Shown: positions 15,014 to 23,093 of the stretch, in pieces
Numbering within the stretch: the stretch's first letter is position 1
How the letters are laid out: each line of letters begins with the position of its first letter
Notes under the pieces: model-generated
What the model was told of the DNA's origin: nothing
Database searches by the model: none
Seen by the model: only the letters and a program-made list of their open reading frames with translations
Assembly: GCF_008041835.1 (NCBI RefSeq)
Contig: NZ_VRYE01000060.1
Coordinates: 1-42,516 of the forward strand
DNA length: 42,516 bases
Source: Ectopseudomonas mendocina
GTDB taxonomy: Bacteria > Pseudomonadota > Gammaproteobacteria > Pseudomonadales > Pseudomonadaceae
Reading direction: 5' to 3'
Program-made: the position numbers and the translations under genes

Positions 15014-17202
15014 AGCGCTTTCTCGCTCACCTTGAGCTCAGCTTGAACGTCGGTTTTGCTCGTGCCAAGGCGCCAGTGATGGAAACGTGCCACCCAGTTC
15101 AATACCCCCTGCGGGGCATGGGCACGCTTCCATTCGCCAGCCACATACTTGTTGGCTTCGGCCATGGTTGGGTAGATATGAATGGTGCCGAGCACCTTGT
15201 TCAGGCCATAGCCCTGCTTCATCGCCGCCACGTACTCGGCAATCAGCTCACCGGCATGTTCGCCGACAATGGTCACACCCAGAATGCGGTCCTTGCCAGG
15301 TTCGGTCAGCACCTTGATATAGCCATGGGCGGCTTCGTCGGCGATGGCGCGGTCCAGATCGTCAATGCCAAAGCGGCTGACCTCATAGGCGATGCCCTGC
15401 TCTTTGGCGTCCTGTTCGTTGAGCCCGACACGTGCCACTTCCGGGTCGGTAAAGGTGGCCCAGGGGATCACCCGGTAGTCCACCTTGAAGCGCTTGAAGG
15501 TGCCGAACAGACCATTGACCGCGGCAAACCAGGCCTGGTGCGCCGAGGTGTGAGTGAACTGATAAGGGCCGGTGACATCGCCCACGGCGAAGATATTGGG
15601 GAAGCGCGTGGCCAGGTATTCATCAACCTCCAGGGTGCCATTGGGACGCACGGCCAGCTGCAGCTCTTCGGCGCCGAAACCCTTGACGTTGGCCACCCGG
15701 CCCAGGGCCAGCAGCACCTGATCGAAAGCGATGCGCACTTCGCTGTCGTCGGTCAGGTTGAGACAGACCAGTTGCCGCTGACCCTCGACCACTTCAAAGC
15801 GCACGGCCTTGTGCCGCAAGCGCAGATCCACGCCATCCTGGCGCAGGCTGGCCATCACCGCCTCGCTGGCCTCCGGGTCTTCACGCACCAGCAGGCGCTC
15901 GGCCATTTCCACCTGGGTTACCGCGCTGCCCAACCGCTGGAAGGCCTGAGCCAGCTCGCAACCAATCGGCCCGCCGCCCAGTACCAGCAGGCGCTTGGGT
16001 TGCTCGCGCAGATTCCAGACGTTATCCGAGGTCAGCGGCTCGACCTGCTCGATGCCCGGAATCTTCGGCACCAGTGGCCGCGCGCCAGTGGCGATCACGA
16101 TGGAGCGGGTCCTTAGCGTCTGGCCATTAGCCTCCACTGTCCACGGCGAAGTGATCTTCGCTTCACCCTCGATCACTTCTACGCCCAGGCCGGTGTAGCG
16201 CTCAACCGAGTCATGGGGTTCGACATCCGCCACCACTCGCTGCACGCGCTGCATCACCGCGGCGAAGTCCACCTCGGCCTCGATCGGTTTGAAGCCGAGC
16301 TTTTCGGCCTTCTTCATTTCATTGGCCAACTTGGCCGAGCGCAACAACGCCTTGGACGGCACGCAGCCGGTATTCAGGCAGTCGCCGCCCATCTTGTGTT
16401 TCTCGATCAGCGTGACCTTGGCCTTCACGGCGGCGGCGATATAGGCCGACACCAGGCCGCCGGAACCGGCGCCTATCACCACCAGGTTACGGTCGAAAAC
16501 CTTAGGCCTGACCCAGCCGGCGTAGACCTTGCGTGCCTTGACCCACTCCAACAGCTTGCGAGCGATCAAAGGGAACAACCCGAGCAGCACGAAGGCACCG
16601 AGCAGTCCCGGCGAGAGAATGCCGGACAGCGAGTCCAGTTGGCCGAGCTCGCGCCCTGCATTCACGAAAACCACGGTGCCGGGTAGCATGCCCAACTGGC
16701 TGACCCACCAGTAGGTACGCACCGGCAGCTTGGTCAGGCCCATGGCCAGGTTGATCAGGAAGAAGGGGAATACCGGCACCAGACGCAGCGCGAAAAGATA
16801 GAAGGCCCCTTCTCGCGCAATGCCTTGGTCGATGCCGGTGAGGCGCTGGCCGAATCTTGCTTGCACCCAGTCGCGCAGCAGGAAACGGCTGCTGAGCATG
16901 GCCAAAGTGGCGCCCAGGGTCGAGGCGAACGACACCAGGATGAAGCCCTGCAGCAATCCGAATAGCGCACCGGCCAGCAGAGTCATCAGGGCAGCGCCCG
17001 GCAAAGACAGTGCGGTCACCGCGACATAGGCCATGAAGAACAACCCGGCAGCCAGCAACGGATGCGCCGCGACCTGTGAATTCAGGGCGGTCTGTTGTGC
17101 CTTGAGGGAAGCGAGATTGAGATACTGGCCGATATCAAAGACGAAGAAGCCCCCCAACAGAACCAGGATCAGGCCCAGTAGAGCGAGTTTGCGGCTATTC
17201 AT
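15010..17202 (-). CDS. TVP38/DedA-like membrane domain fused to MerA-like flavoprotein
   Basis: This 730-residue protein has two parts. Residues 1 to about 225 form a TVP38/TMEM64 (SNARE-associated/DedA-like) membrane domain with several helices and the LPGAALMTLLAGALFG and RLVPVFPFFLINLAMG hallmarks. Residues from about 236 form a dihydrolipoamide dehydrogenase/mercuric reductase-like flavoprotein with VVIGAGSGGLVSA, a redox disulfide CLNTGC (Cys275/Cys280) and an active-site His in HIYPTMAEAN. It lacks the C-terminal vicinal cysteine pair that MerA needs for Hg(II), so it is not a true mercuric reductase. The start overlaps the phosphoesterase gene by 8 bp. A membrane-anchored disulfide reductase acting on an arsenical or thiol is a reasonable inference. 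Confidence 0.88.
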   Translation of the reverse strand: MNSRKLALLGLILVLLGGFFVFDIGQYLNLASLKAQQTALNSQVAAHPLLAAGLFFMAYVAVTALSLPGAALMTLLAGALFGLLQGFILVSFASTLGATLAMLSSRFLLRDWVQARFGQRLTGIDQGIAREGAFYLFALRLVPVFPFFLINLAMGLTKLPVRTYWWVSQLGMLPGTVVFVNAGRELGQLDSLSGILSPGLLGAFVLLGLFPLIARKLLEWVKARKVYAGWVRPKVFDRNLVVIGAGSGGLVSAYIAAAVKAKVTLIEKHKMGGDCLNTGCVPSKALLRSAKLANEMKKAEKLGFKPIEAEVDFAAVMQRVQRVVADVEPHDSVERYTGLGVEVIEGEAKITSPWTVEANGQTLRTRSIVIATGARPLVPKIPGIEQVEPLTSDNVWNLREQPKRLLVLGGGPIGCELAQAFQRLGSAVTQVEMAERLLVREDPEASEAVMASLRQDGVDLRLRHKAVRFEVVEGQRQLVCLNLTDDSEVRIAFDQVLLALGRVANVKGFGAEELQLAVRPNGTLEVDEYLATRFPNIFAVGDVTGPYQFTHTSAHQAWFAAVNGLFGTFKRFKVDYRVIPWATFTDPEVARVGLNEQDAKEQGIAYEVSRFGIDDLDRAIADEAAHGYIKVLTEPGKDRILGVTIVGEHAGELIAEYVAAMKQGYGLNKVLGTIHIYPTMAEANKYVAGEWKRAHAPQGVLNWVARFHHWRLGTSKTDVQAELKVSEKAL

Positions 17203-18163
17203 GGTTCTGCGCCTCCAGCGCGATAAGGGGGTGGCAAAGGTTGAAACCGCTCTGCAGGGCAGCGCTACGACGATCTAGAGTCTGGCCAAGAATGCGCGGG
17301 CGATAGGAAAGCGCAGCGGGACTTTGGGCAGGCCACTGGCGGTCAAAATCGGCAAGAAAGGCGTCGTGGTCATAGCAGAGCGGCAGTGCCTCGATGAACA
17401 GGCCATCGCGCTGGCAACGGTAAAGTGCCCCAGGGTGCCGGGTGCTGGCGATACGGCTGATCAAGCCGTAACACCCATCGCTGAAATTAGGCAGGCCGGC
17501 AGCGCCGTTATTGATCAAAGCACCGTGTTCAAGACTGGTCGCCACTGACGAGCACGTGTGACTGGTGGCCAGGACACGGACCCTCGCGCTCCTCATCCAG
17601 GCGTTCAGCTGCCGCTGCCTTGCAATGTCACGTAAGGATTCACGCGAGCAGTCCCAGCCGGCCAACGATTGCTCATCACCATGGCTGATCGCTATGCGTT
17701 GCCCGTTCACTATGACGAGTGCCGTGCAGGGCCTGACGGCCAAAGCCTCCGCCATCCCAGGCAGACCTTGAACGGTCTGACGCAGTGTTTGCTGTATCGC
17801 GTTGGAACGCTCGACCACTGCATCATCGACGGCCATCGGGTAGGCACATCCACAGCCAGCCCCGCTGTCATCCTGGCGCCCCAGTTCGGTCTCGACATTG
17901 CCGCGCAGAGGCAGGTGCAACCTCAGCTCCTGCTCGATGTATTGGAAGATTTCAGGATCACGGTCGAACCAATGCGCATCGCCATTGAACACCACCCTCG
18001 CCTGCGGTTCGGCTGCGAGCAATGCGCTCAATGCACTCAGCGCCTGGCGGTTGCCATACAGTCCCCCAACCACGTAGAGGGCGTCGCACTCGAACAGGGG
18101 TTCACCGCCAAAAGCATCGGGAGCCAGACGATAGTCCAGCGGGCAGTCACGACCGGCGCGCAT
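17195..18163 (-). CDS. Metallophosphoesterase-like protein
   Basis: This 322-residue protein starts at 18163, where TGATG overlaps the symporter stop. It follows the calcineurin-like phosphoesterase order: a first motif region VVGGLYGN (34-38 in place of GDxHG), FNGDAHWFD (59-67), GNVETE (88-93 for GNHE), ISHGD near 150, a later SHT and NNGAAGLPNF. The first metal-binding motif is degenerate and a GCGC stretch (102-107) is unusual. I recall that such phosphoesterases accompany ArsS-type radical SAM genes. A role in removing phosphate from, or hydrolysing, an arsenosugar intermediate is inference. Confidence 0.75.
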   Translation of the reverse strand: MRAGRDCPLDYRLAPDAFGGEPLFECDALYVVGGLYGNRQALSALSALLAAEPQARVVFNGDAHWFDRDPEIFQYIEQELRLHLPLRGNVETELGRQDDSGAGCGCAYPMAVDDAVVERSNAIQQTLRQTVQGLPGMAEALAVRPCTALVIVNGQRIAISHGDEQSLAGWDCSRESLRDIARQRQLNAWMRSARVRVLATSHTCSSVATSLEHGALINNGAAGLPNFSDGCYGLISRIASTRHPGALYRCQRDGLFIEALPLCYDHDAFLADFDRQWPAQSPAALSYRPRILGQTLDRRSAALQSGFNLCHPLIALEAQNHE

Positions 18164-19554
18164 CAATTCCGACCTCGCTGAGTGCCGAACAGCCAGCCAG
18201 GCAGGATATAGCCGAGCACGCAAAGCCCCAGGCCATAGAGATTGGTACCCAGCAGCAGCGCGTACTTGCCGTCGCCAATGGCCCAGCCCTGAGGAATCCA
18301 CCCCAGAGTCAGCGCAACCCCCAGGCCAAGACCGGTCCAGAAGCTCAGATGGAAACCCAGGCGAGTCGGAGCGACCAGGCCATGCAGGACGAACACCGGA
18401 GCCAGGCCAATGACCATCGTGCCACTGATCGTGGTGGCCTTGAGGATATCGGTACCGGCGATCATCGGTAGATTGCCGAGCAATCCGAACGCCATCATCA
18501 CCGCCATTCCAACCCCGATGGCCTTCTGCCCCAGGTCACGTCCGGCCAGCTTCGGCAGCTCACGGCCCGCTAGCTTGGCCAGGCTGGAGAAAGTCGAGTC
18601 AAGGGTGGAACCGGCAGCGGAAACCATCACCACAGTCATCACCAACAGCGCCCCGATGCCCAGGCTCTTGGCCAACGCGGCAGGCACGTTGTCCGAGGCA
18701 GGCAGACCGGTGAGCTGGGCATGCACACCGATCAGACTGAAGGCCAGGATGGCAATGAAACCCAGCACCCCGGCGACCAGAAAAGAGCGACGCATGGTCT
18801 TTTCTTCACTAATAAAACCGCGGTCGGTCAGCACCGGGTCATGAAAGCCATAACTGAAGATTTGCAGACCGGCGACCAAGAGCAGATCGACCCCGGCATT
18901 CAAAGCCCAATGGCTGGTGCTGGCCAGCTCGGCAGGTGAGTGTTGCGGCAACACCAGGCCAAGCACCCACACCAGCGCGATCACAAAAATAGCCGCCTGC
19001 GCTGCGTCGGTGAGGATTGAACTGCGCAGACCACCGCGGAGGCTGTAAGCAAGCGTAACCGCCGTGAACAGCAGTGCAGCAGCAATGAACTCGAAGCTGC
19101 CGGAGTCACCGTAATAGCCGCCGACGACTGCGGTGTTGCTCCATACTTCGTTGAACAGGCGAATCAGAATGGCGGCAGAGAACGCCAGAGCCGCGCCACG
19201 GCCGTAGTGGCTGCTGAGAAAACTGACCAGACCAGTGGCCGCATATCGTCTGCGCAGACGATAGATGACGAAACCGGTCAGAGGGATGGACAGCCAGTAC
19301 ATGGCATAGGCCAGCCCACCGACCAGGCCATAGCTGGCGCCCAGGTTCGCGGCATTGGTCACCGACTTGGCAAAGATCCAGCTGATGAAGATGCTGGATG
19401 TGATGAGCCAGGGCGCTGCACTGCGCCCCTGGCTGTCCTCACCGTTGAAGAAGCCGCCCAGCGTGACCGCACGAGGCGACAGGAGCACCATCAGCGCGCC
19501 ATAAACCACCAGAAAACCCCAGAAAAAAAAGCCGACAGTGCTATTCATTTCCAT
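18163..19554 (-). CDS. Sodium:solute symporter-family transporter
   Basis: This 463-residue protein has about 12-13 hydrophobic segments and sodium:solute symporter-like features: SWIFAKSVTNAANLGASYGL near the N-terminus, AYSLRGGLRSSILTDAAQAAIF and ISEEKTMRRSFLVAGVLG. GGGAG precedes the ATG closely (GGGAG about 6 bp upstream). The gene begins 10 bp after arsS and overlaps the phosphoesterase start. The family moves sugars, nucleosides, organic acids or osmolytes with Na+. In this operon it could export or import an organoarsenical. The substrate is unknown. Confidence 0.85.
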   Translation of the reverse strand: MEMNSTVGFFFWGFLVVYGALMVLLSPRAVTLGGFFNGEDSQGRSAAPWLITSSIFISWIFAKSVTNAANLGASYGLVGGLAYAMYWLSIPLTGFVIYRLRRRYAATGLVSFLSSHYGRGAALAFSAAILIRLFNEVWSNTAVVGGYYGDSGSFEFIAAALLFTAVTLAYSLRGGLRSSILTDAAQAAIFVIALVWVLGLVLPQHSPAELASTSHWALNAGVDLLLVAGLQIFSYGFHDPVLTDRGFISEEKTMRRSFLVAGVLGFIAILAFSLIGVHAQLTGLPASDNVPAALAKSLGIGALLVMTVVMVSAAGSTLDSTFSSLAKLAGRELPKLAGRDLGQKAIGVGMAVMMAFGLLGNLPMIAGTDILKATTISGTMVIGLAPVFVLHGLVAPTRLGFHLSFWTGLGLGVALTLGWIPQGWAIGDGKYALLLGTNLYGLGLCVLGYILPGWLFGTQRGRN

Positions 19555-19563
19555 GCTCGCTCC

Positions 19564-20541
19564 CTATTCCCCAAGCGCGCCACCGCAGCTGGACCCTTGT
19601 CCAGCAGTGCAGGCATAGCAGTGGTCACGAGTCATGATGGGATTGCCCTCAAGGCTTGCCGCCTGTAGCAGATCCCGCAGATGGGCGCGCTCACGCCCAA
19701 TCAAACCCGGCATGACCATCGGTAGATCGAGCATCTGATTGAAATCGCAGTCATAGAGGTAGCCTTGCCAGTCGACGCTGACCAGACTTCTGCACATGAC
19801 CACTCCGAGGTTCTCCGGACGATAGCTATCGCGCAGCAGCTGCATGTAGGCACTGAACGTACCCTTGCTGACCAGCGTGCTGCCGAAACGGGCGATCGGT
19901 TGATTGGTGATGGTCAGCAGGTGGTTGAAGACGATGCCGAAATCCTCGGCGAGGTGGGACGTGTAATCCGCCTCGAGTTGAGCTTGCGGGGGCGGCAGGC
20001 TAGGTCCTTGCGGGTTATAGACCAGGTTGAGGATGAGCCCACTTCCCTCTTGTCCGTAGCCGAGTCGGTTGAGCAGGCGCAAACCTTCGATGCTCGCATC
20101 GAATACGCCATCACCACGCTGCCTATCGACGTTGCCCCGTGAGTAACAGGGTAAGGACGCGGTGACCTCCACGCCCTGCTCGGCGAGAAAGCGAGCCAGC
20201 CCTTCATAGCCAGGCTCGCTCAGGATTGTCAGGTTGCAGCGGTCTATGACCCTCAGGCCTTCACGCCGTGCATGGCTGACAACTTCACGAAAGCGCGGAT
20301 GCATCTCCGGAGCGCCTCCCGTCAGGTCCAACGTCTGCACCGAGTGAGCGTCGATTACCTGATGCAGCAAAACCAGACTCTCGTCGGTCATGGCCTCTTT
20401 TCGGGTTGGCCCGGCATTGACGTGGCAGTGCAGGCAGCGCTGGTTGCACTGATAAGTCAGATTGACTTGCAGCGCCTCCAGTTGGCCTCGTGTGATTGCC
20501 GGGAAGCTCAGCGCATTTAGCAGGGGTAAAGTGGCATGCAT
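19564..20541 (-). CDS. arsS: Radical SAM protein ArsS (arsenosugar pathway)
   Basis: This 325-residue radical SAM enzyme has the [4Fe-4S] cluster motif CNQRCLHCH (Cys32, Cys36, Cys39), then LDLTGGAPEMHPRF, which binds SAM. A Cys-rich C-terminus (CRSLVSVDWQGYLYDCDFNQ, HCYACTAGQGSSCGG) suggests auxiliary metal sites. This is the ArsS family, which together with ArsM makes dimethylarsenic-sugar precursors in cyanobacteria by adding a 5'-deoxyadenosyl group to dimethylarsinous acid. arsM lies about 9 kb downstream on the same strand. The family call is strong; the product in this organism is inference. Confidence 0.9.
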   Translation of the reverse strand: MHATLPLLNALSFPAITRGQLEALQVNLTYQCNQRCLHCHVNAGPTRKEAMTDESLVLLHQVIDAHSVQTLDLTGGAPEMHPRFREVVSHARREGLRVIDRCNLTILSEPGYEGLARFLAEQGVEVTASLPCYSRGNVDRQRGDGVFDASIEGLRLLNRLGYGQEGSGLILNLVYNPQGPSLPPPQAQLEADYTSHLAEDFGIVFNHLLTITNQPIARFGSTLVSKGTFSAYMQLLRDSYRPENLGVVMCRSLVSVDWQGYLYDCDFNQMLDLPMVMPGLIGRERAHLRDLLQAASLEGNPIMTRDHCYACTAGQGSSCGGALGE

Positions 20542-20621
20542 GATGGTTCAGGCTCTTGAAGGTATTGCTCTTTTGAGACGCGAGGTGCCTATTCGTTACG
20601 TTTGCAATTCTCGCCACTACG

Positions 20622-21302
20622 TCATTGAAAGAGTTCAGGCAACCGGTTCGCGATCTCACCAAAGCTTTCAAGTGTGATACTGGGCCGCGTGTCCCACGGA
20701 TCGAACAGGTTTTCGGGATGGCGGCGCAACCAAGCAGTCTGCAGGCCAGCATGGGCGGCACCGAGCACATCAAAAGGATTGCTTGATACCAGACACAACT
20801 GCCCTGTGGGCACGCCACAGCTGTGCAGAAGATGGGCATAGACGGCCGGGTCAGGCTTGAATGAGCGTACTTCCTCGACACTCACCACGGCATCGAAGTA
20901 GTGGCGAATCCCGGCACTTTCCAGCAGCCGCTCAACGGCAGCACGACTGCCATTGGAGAAGGCGAACTGGCGTATGCCTTGCTCCTGCAAGGCGCTCAGA
21001 ACTCCAGGCACATCAGCGAATGCATCAAGGACAGCATAGGCCTGCATGGCTTGCTCAGCCTGCTCTTCCGTGATCTCGACCTCATGTTCGTGGCAGGCGT
21101 ATGAAAGTGCCTGCCGCGTGCACACTGAGAAGTCACAGTAGTCACGCATCAGTCCCCGACGAAAGCTGTACTCCAATTGTTTCTGTCGCCATGTTCGTGA
21201 GATCAGCGACGCCTTGTCGCCGACCAGCTCAGTCAGCCGAGCCAACACGGCCTGGGTATCGATCAAGGTTCCGTAAATATCGTAGGCAACAACGCTTTTC
21301 AT
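20622..21302 (-). CDS. HAD hydrolase, haloacid dehalogenase type II-like
   Basis: This 226-residue soluble hydrolase starts at 21302 after AAGGAG. The nucleophile is Asp8 in VVAYDIYGTL, followed by FAFSNGS (motif II), KPDPAVY (motif III Lys) and SSNPFDVLGA (motif IV). DxYGT with SNG is typical of (S)-2-haloacid dehalogenases, though phosphatase activity is possible. It precedes arsS by about 80 bp, and a GGACT/AGTCC palindrome lies 32 bp before its ATG. It is likely the first gene of the arsS operon under TetR control. Confidence 0.85.
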   Translation of the reverse strand: MKSVVAYDIYGTLIDTQAVLARLTELVGDKASLISRTWRQKQLEYSFRRGLMRDYCDFSVCTRQALSYACHEHEVEITEEQAEQAMQAYAVLDAFADVPGVLSALQEQGIRQFAFSNGSRAAVERLLESAGIRHYFDAVVSVEEVRSFKPDPAVYAHLLHSCGVPTGQLCLVSSNPFDVLGAAHAGLQTAWLRRHPENLFDPWDTRPSITLESFGEIANRLPELFQ

Positions 21303-21333
21303 GGATGCTCCTTTTTGCCTGGCCGCCACATTT

Positions 21334-21353
21334 CGGACTGAAAAGTCCAAAAT
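21334..21353. promoter_or_regulatory. Candidate TetR operator before HAD/arsS operon
   Basis: GGACTGAAAAGTCC (21335-21348) has 5-bp arms, and the downstream context AGTCCAAAAT recurs at 22107-22116. It lies between the tetR stop and the HAD start. See the related sites at 21960-21976, 22097-22116 and 22182-22201. Confidence 0.5.
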
Positions 21354-21366
21354 ATGGCAAAAAAAA

Positions 21367-21960
21367 TCAGCGCAAGTTCGCCATCACCAGCTCGATCACT
21401 GTAAGCAGATCTTTCTGTGCAATACCGGACTTTGCCTGGGTGCGCAGCCCACTCATAGCACAGTGCATATAGAGAGCCAGGACAGCAGGAGGCTGACTAG
21501 TCGACTGCTCGCCGCGGGCCTGGGCCAGCTCGAAGGCCAGTTCGAATACCTGGCGAAAGCGCCGTGTAGCAAGTTCGATCAGTGGCTGCACCACGGGGTC
21601 GCCGGTGGAAAACTCGTTGGCCACATTGACCAGCATGCAGCCGCGCGGTTTGTTCTGTTGCGCGTCGTCAAGCACAGGCAACAAGCAGTCACGGATGAAA
21701 GCCAGCGGCGACTCGGCCAGTTCGAGACGCTCGCGCATCTGCTTGGCACGGCTGTCGAAATAGCGGGTGAAGGCGGCTTCGAACAGGTTCTGCTTGTTGC
21801 CGAAACTCTCGTACAGGCTGCTCTTGGACAACCCGGTGGCCAGAAGCAGGTCCTGCAAGCTGGTGGCCTCATAGCCCTGACTCCAGAAAAGCTGCATGGC
21901 ATTTTCCAGCACTTGGTCAGGGTCGAATGTTCTTGGGCGTCCGCGATTCATAGGTCGCAT
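21367..21960 (-). CDS. TetR-family transcriptional regulator
   Basis: This 197-residue repressor starts at 21960, or 21951 for a three-residue shorter form. The N-terminal HTH is FDPDQVLENAMQLFWSQGYEATSLQDLLLATGLSKSSLYESFGNK, typical of TetR; the C-terminal region is the ligand-binding domain and includes PRGCMLVNVANEFS with a single Cys. It is divergent from the AhpD-like gene and lies 65 bp upstream of the HAD/arsS operon. Four related GACC/AGTCC sites in the flanking intergenic regions fit autoregulation plus control of both neighbours. The inducer is unknown; a thiol-reactive arsenical is possible. Confidence 0.88.
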   Translation of the reverse strand: MRPMNRGRPRTFDPDQVLENAMQLFWSQGYEATSLQDLLLATGLSKSSLYESFGNKQNLFEAAFTRYFDSRAKQMRERLELAESPLAFIRDCLLPVLDDAQQNKPRGCMLVNVANEFSTGDPVVQPLIELATRRFRQVFELAFELAQARGEQSTSQPPAVLALYMHCAMSGLRTQAKSGIAQKDLLTVIELVMANLR

Positions 21961-21976
21961 TATGGACCGATCATTA
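21960..21976. promoter_or_regulatory. Candidate TetR operator at the tetR start
   Basis: ATGGACCGATCAT overlaps the region just upstream of the tetR start codon. On the minus strand the core ATGATCGGTCCATAA aligns with the other three sites at GGTCC/AGTCC. The match is weaker than the others. Confidence 0.35.
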
Positions 21977-22096
21977 TTTAATTCAACACTCACACCCTTG
22001 AAGCTGTAACAAAACCTCCCCGGTCGCATCCGAACTCCAGCTTCAGCCACTACAGATGCTGATTGGCTCGACGAGGAGGCAATGCAGATTGACATT

Positions 22097-22116
22097 CGAA
22101 CCAATCAGTCCAAAAT
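22097..22116. promoter_or_regulatory. Candidate TetR operator, tetR/AhpD-like intergenic
   Basis: GAACCAATCAGTCCAAAAT matches the HAD-promoter site over AGTCCAAAAT and the site at 22182-22201 over the ACC-N4-CAGTCCA core. Confidence 0.45.
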
Positions 22117-22181
22117 CAATTACCCCTGTATTGCCTTGTTCTGCCGCCTGCTGAAGGTGACAAGCAAGGCAGCACAGATTT

Positions 22182-22201
22182 AAAGACCAAACAGTCCAGA
22201 T
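22182..22201. promoter_or_regulatory. Candidate TetR operator before AhpD-like gene
   Basis: AGACCAAACAGTCCAGAT lies directly upstream of the ribosome binding site of the AhpD-like gene, a position where a bound repressor would block expression. It fits the consensus GACCNANCAGTCCANAT derived from the related sites here. Confidence 0.45.
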
Positions 22202-22217
22202 AAAGAGGAACAATGCC

Positions 22218-22790
22218 ATGCTCAGCGAATACCCCCTTACCCTGCCCGCCCTCAGCCTCGAGACCAGCACACCCCGCGGTGCCGAGGTGCTGCAGAAGGC
22301 CAAGGCGCAGGTCGGTTTTATCCCCAATATGTACGCCAACATGGTCCATTCGCCGGGGCTACTGGAGACCTATCTGGATGGCTACGCGGCCTTTCGCACG
22401 GAGTCCGGCTTTACTCCGGCCGAACAGGAAGTGATCTTTCTGGTCATCAGCCGCGAGAACGGCTGCGAGTATTGCGTCTCGGCCCACAGCTTTCTGGCCG
22501 ACATGAAATCAGGCCTTGCTGCAGATGTGACCAACGCTATCCGTGACGGTAATCCGATCGCCGACGCCAAGCTCGCCGCCCTCGCCGAGTTCACCCGCAC
22601 CCTCTTCCACACTCGTGGGCTGCCGACGAAGGCCGCTGTCGAAGCCTTCCTGGGGGCTGGTTACAGCGAGCGGCAGATTCTGGAGATTGTCCTGGCCCTG
22701 GCGGTGAAAACCCTCAGCAACTACGCCAACCACCTGTTCCATACGCCCCTGGACGAAATGTTCAGTGGGCGTGCCTGGACGCAGAAATAG
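22218..22790 (+). CDS. AhpD/carboxymuconolactone decarboxylase-like peroxidase
   Basis: This 190-residue protein has the AhpD-type active site ENGCEYCVSAH, that is Glu80... Cys83-x2-Cys86...His90, a dithiol that reduces peroxides or disulfides. AAAGAGGAA precedes the ATG at 22218. Proteins of this type are recurrent partners of ArsS/ArsM and are called arsenosugar biosynthesis-associated peroxidase-like proteins. It diverges from tetR and has two of the candidate operators in its upstream region. I infer that it handles thiol or peroxide chemistry in the arsenic pathway. Confidence 0.86.
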   Translation: MLSEYPLTLPALSLETSTPRGAEVLQKAKAQVGFIPNMYANMVHSPGLLETYLDGYAAFRTESGFTPAEQEVIFLVISRENGCEYCVSAHSFLADMKSGLAADVTNAIRDGNPIADAKLAALAEFTRTLFHTRGLPTKAAVEAFLGAGYSERQILEIVLALAVKTLSNYANHLFHTPLDEMFSGRAWTQK

Positions 22791-23093
22791 CCAGCATTTA
22801 GCTAGACAGGCAGGATTTTCAGCTAATCAGGCCATAGGCGAAAGTCATCATCTGGAAAGAGGCCTCAGCGGTGCAGTTAAGGTCGTCCTTGCAGAGATGC
22901 GAATTGATTCGAGATAACTTGATGCCTGACCAGTATTAATTCTTGCTCCTGAGCTCAGCGCCTCCGGAGGCAGCGCCGAGAACAGCATAGCATTGGAAAC
23001 TTAACAGGATGATCAATCACTCGCACAGCATAGAAACTGCTCTCCGGCTCCCTGTGATGGCGAGTGATTTGATCTATTTTTTCTGATTTAAAT
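22791..23093. other. Intergenic region with inverted repeats
   Basis: No gene is evident. A GCCTCCGGAGGC palindrome lies at 22960-22971. A longer hairpin is formed by AATCACTCGC (23015-23024) and its complement (23060-23069). Confidence 0.5.
23015..23082 (+). terminator. Possible terminator with a long loop
   Basis: A perfect 10-bp stem (AATCACTCGC with GCGAGTGATT) encloses 35 nt that can pair further as ACAG/CTGT. A run of T follows on the plus strand (about 23076-23082). It lies about 220 bp past the AhpD-like gene, farther than usual for a terminator, so another role is possible. Confidence 0.4.

Noticed and set aside
15010..17202. Calling the TVP38 fusion a mercuric reductase
   Set aside because: The C-terminal vicinal cysteine pair needed for Hg(II) is absent; a true merA lies at 33615-35033.
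23015..23069. Integron attC site
   Set aside because: It lacks the GTTRRRY/RYYYAAC core sites, and no integrase or cassette array is present.
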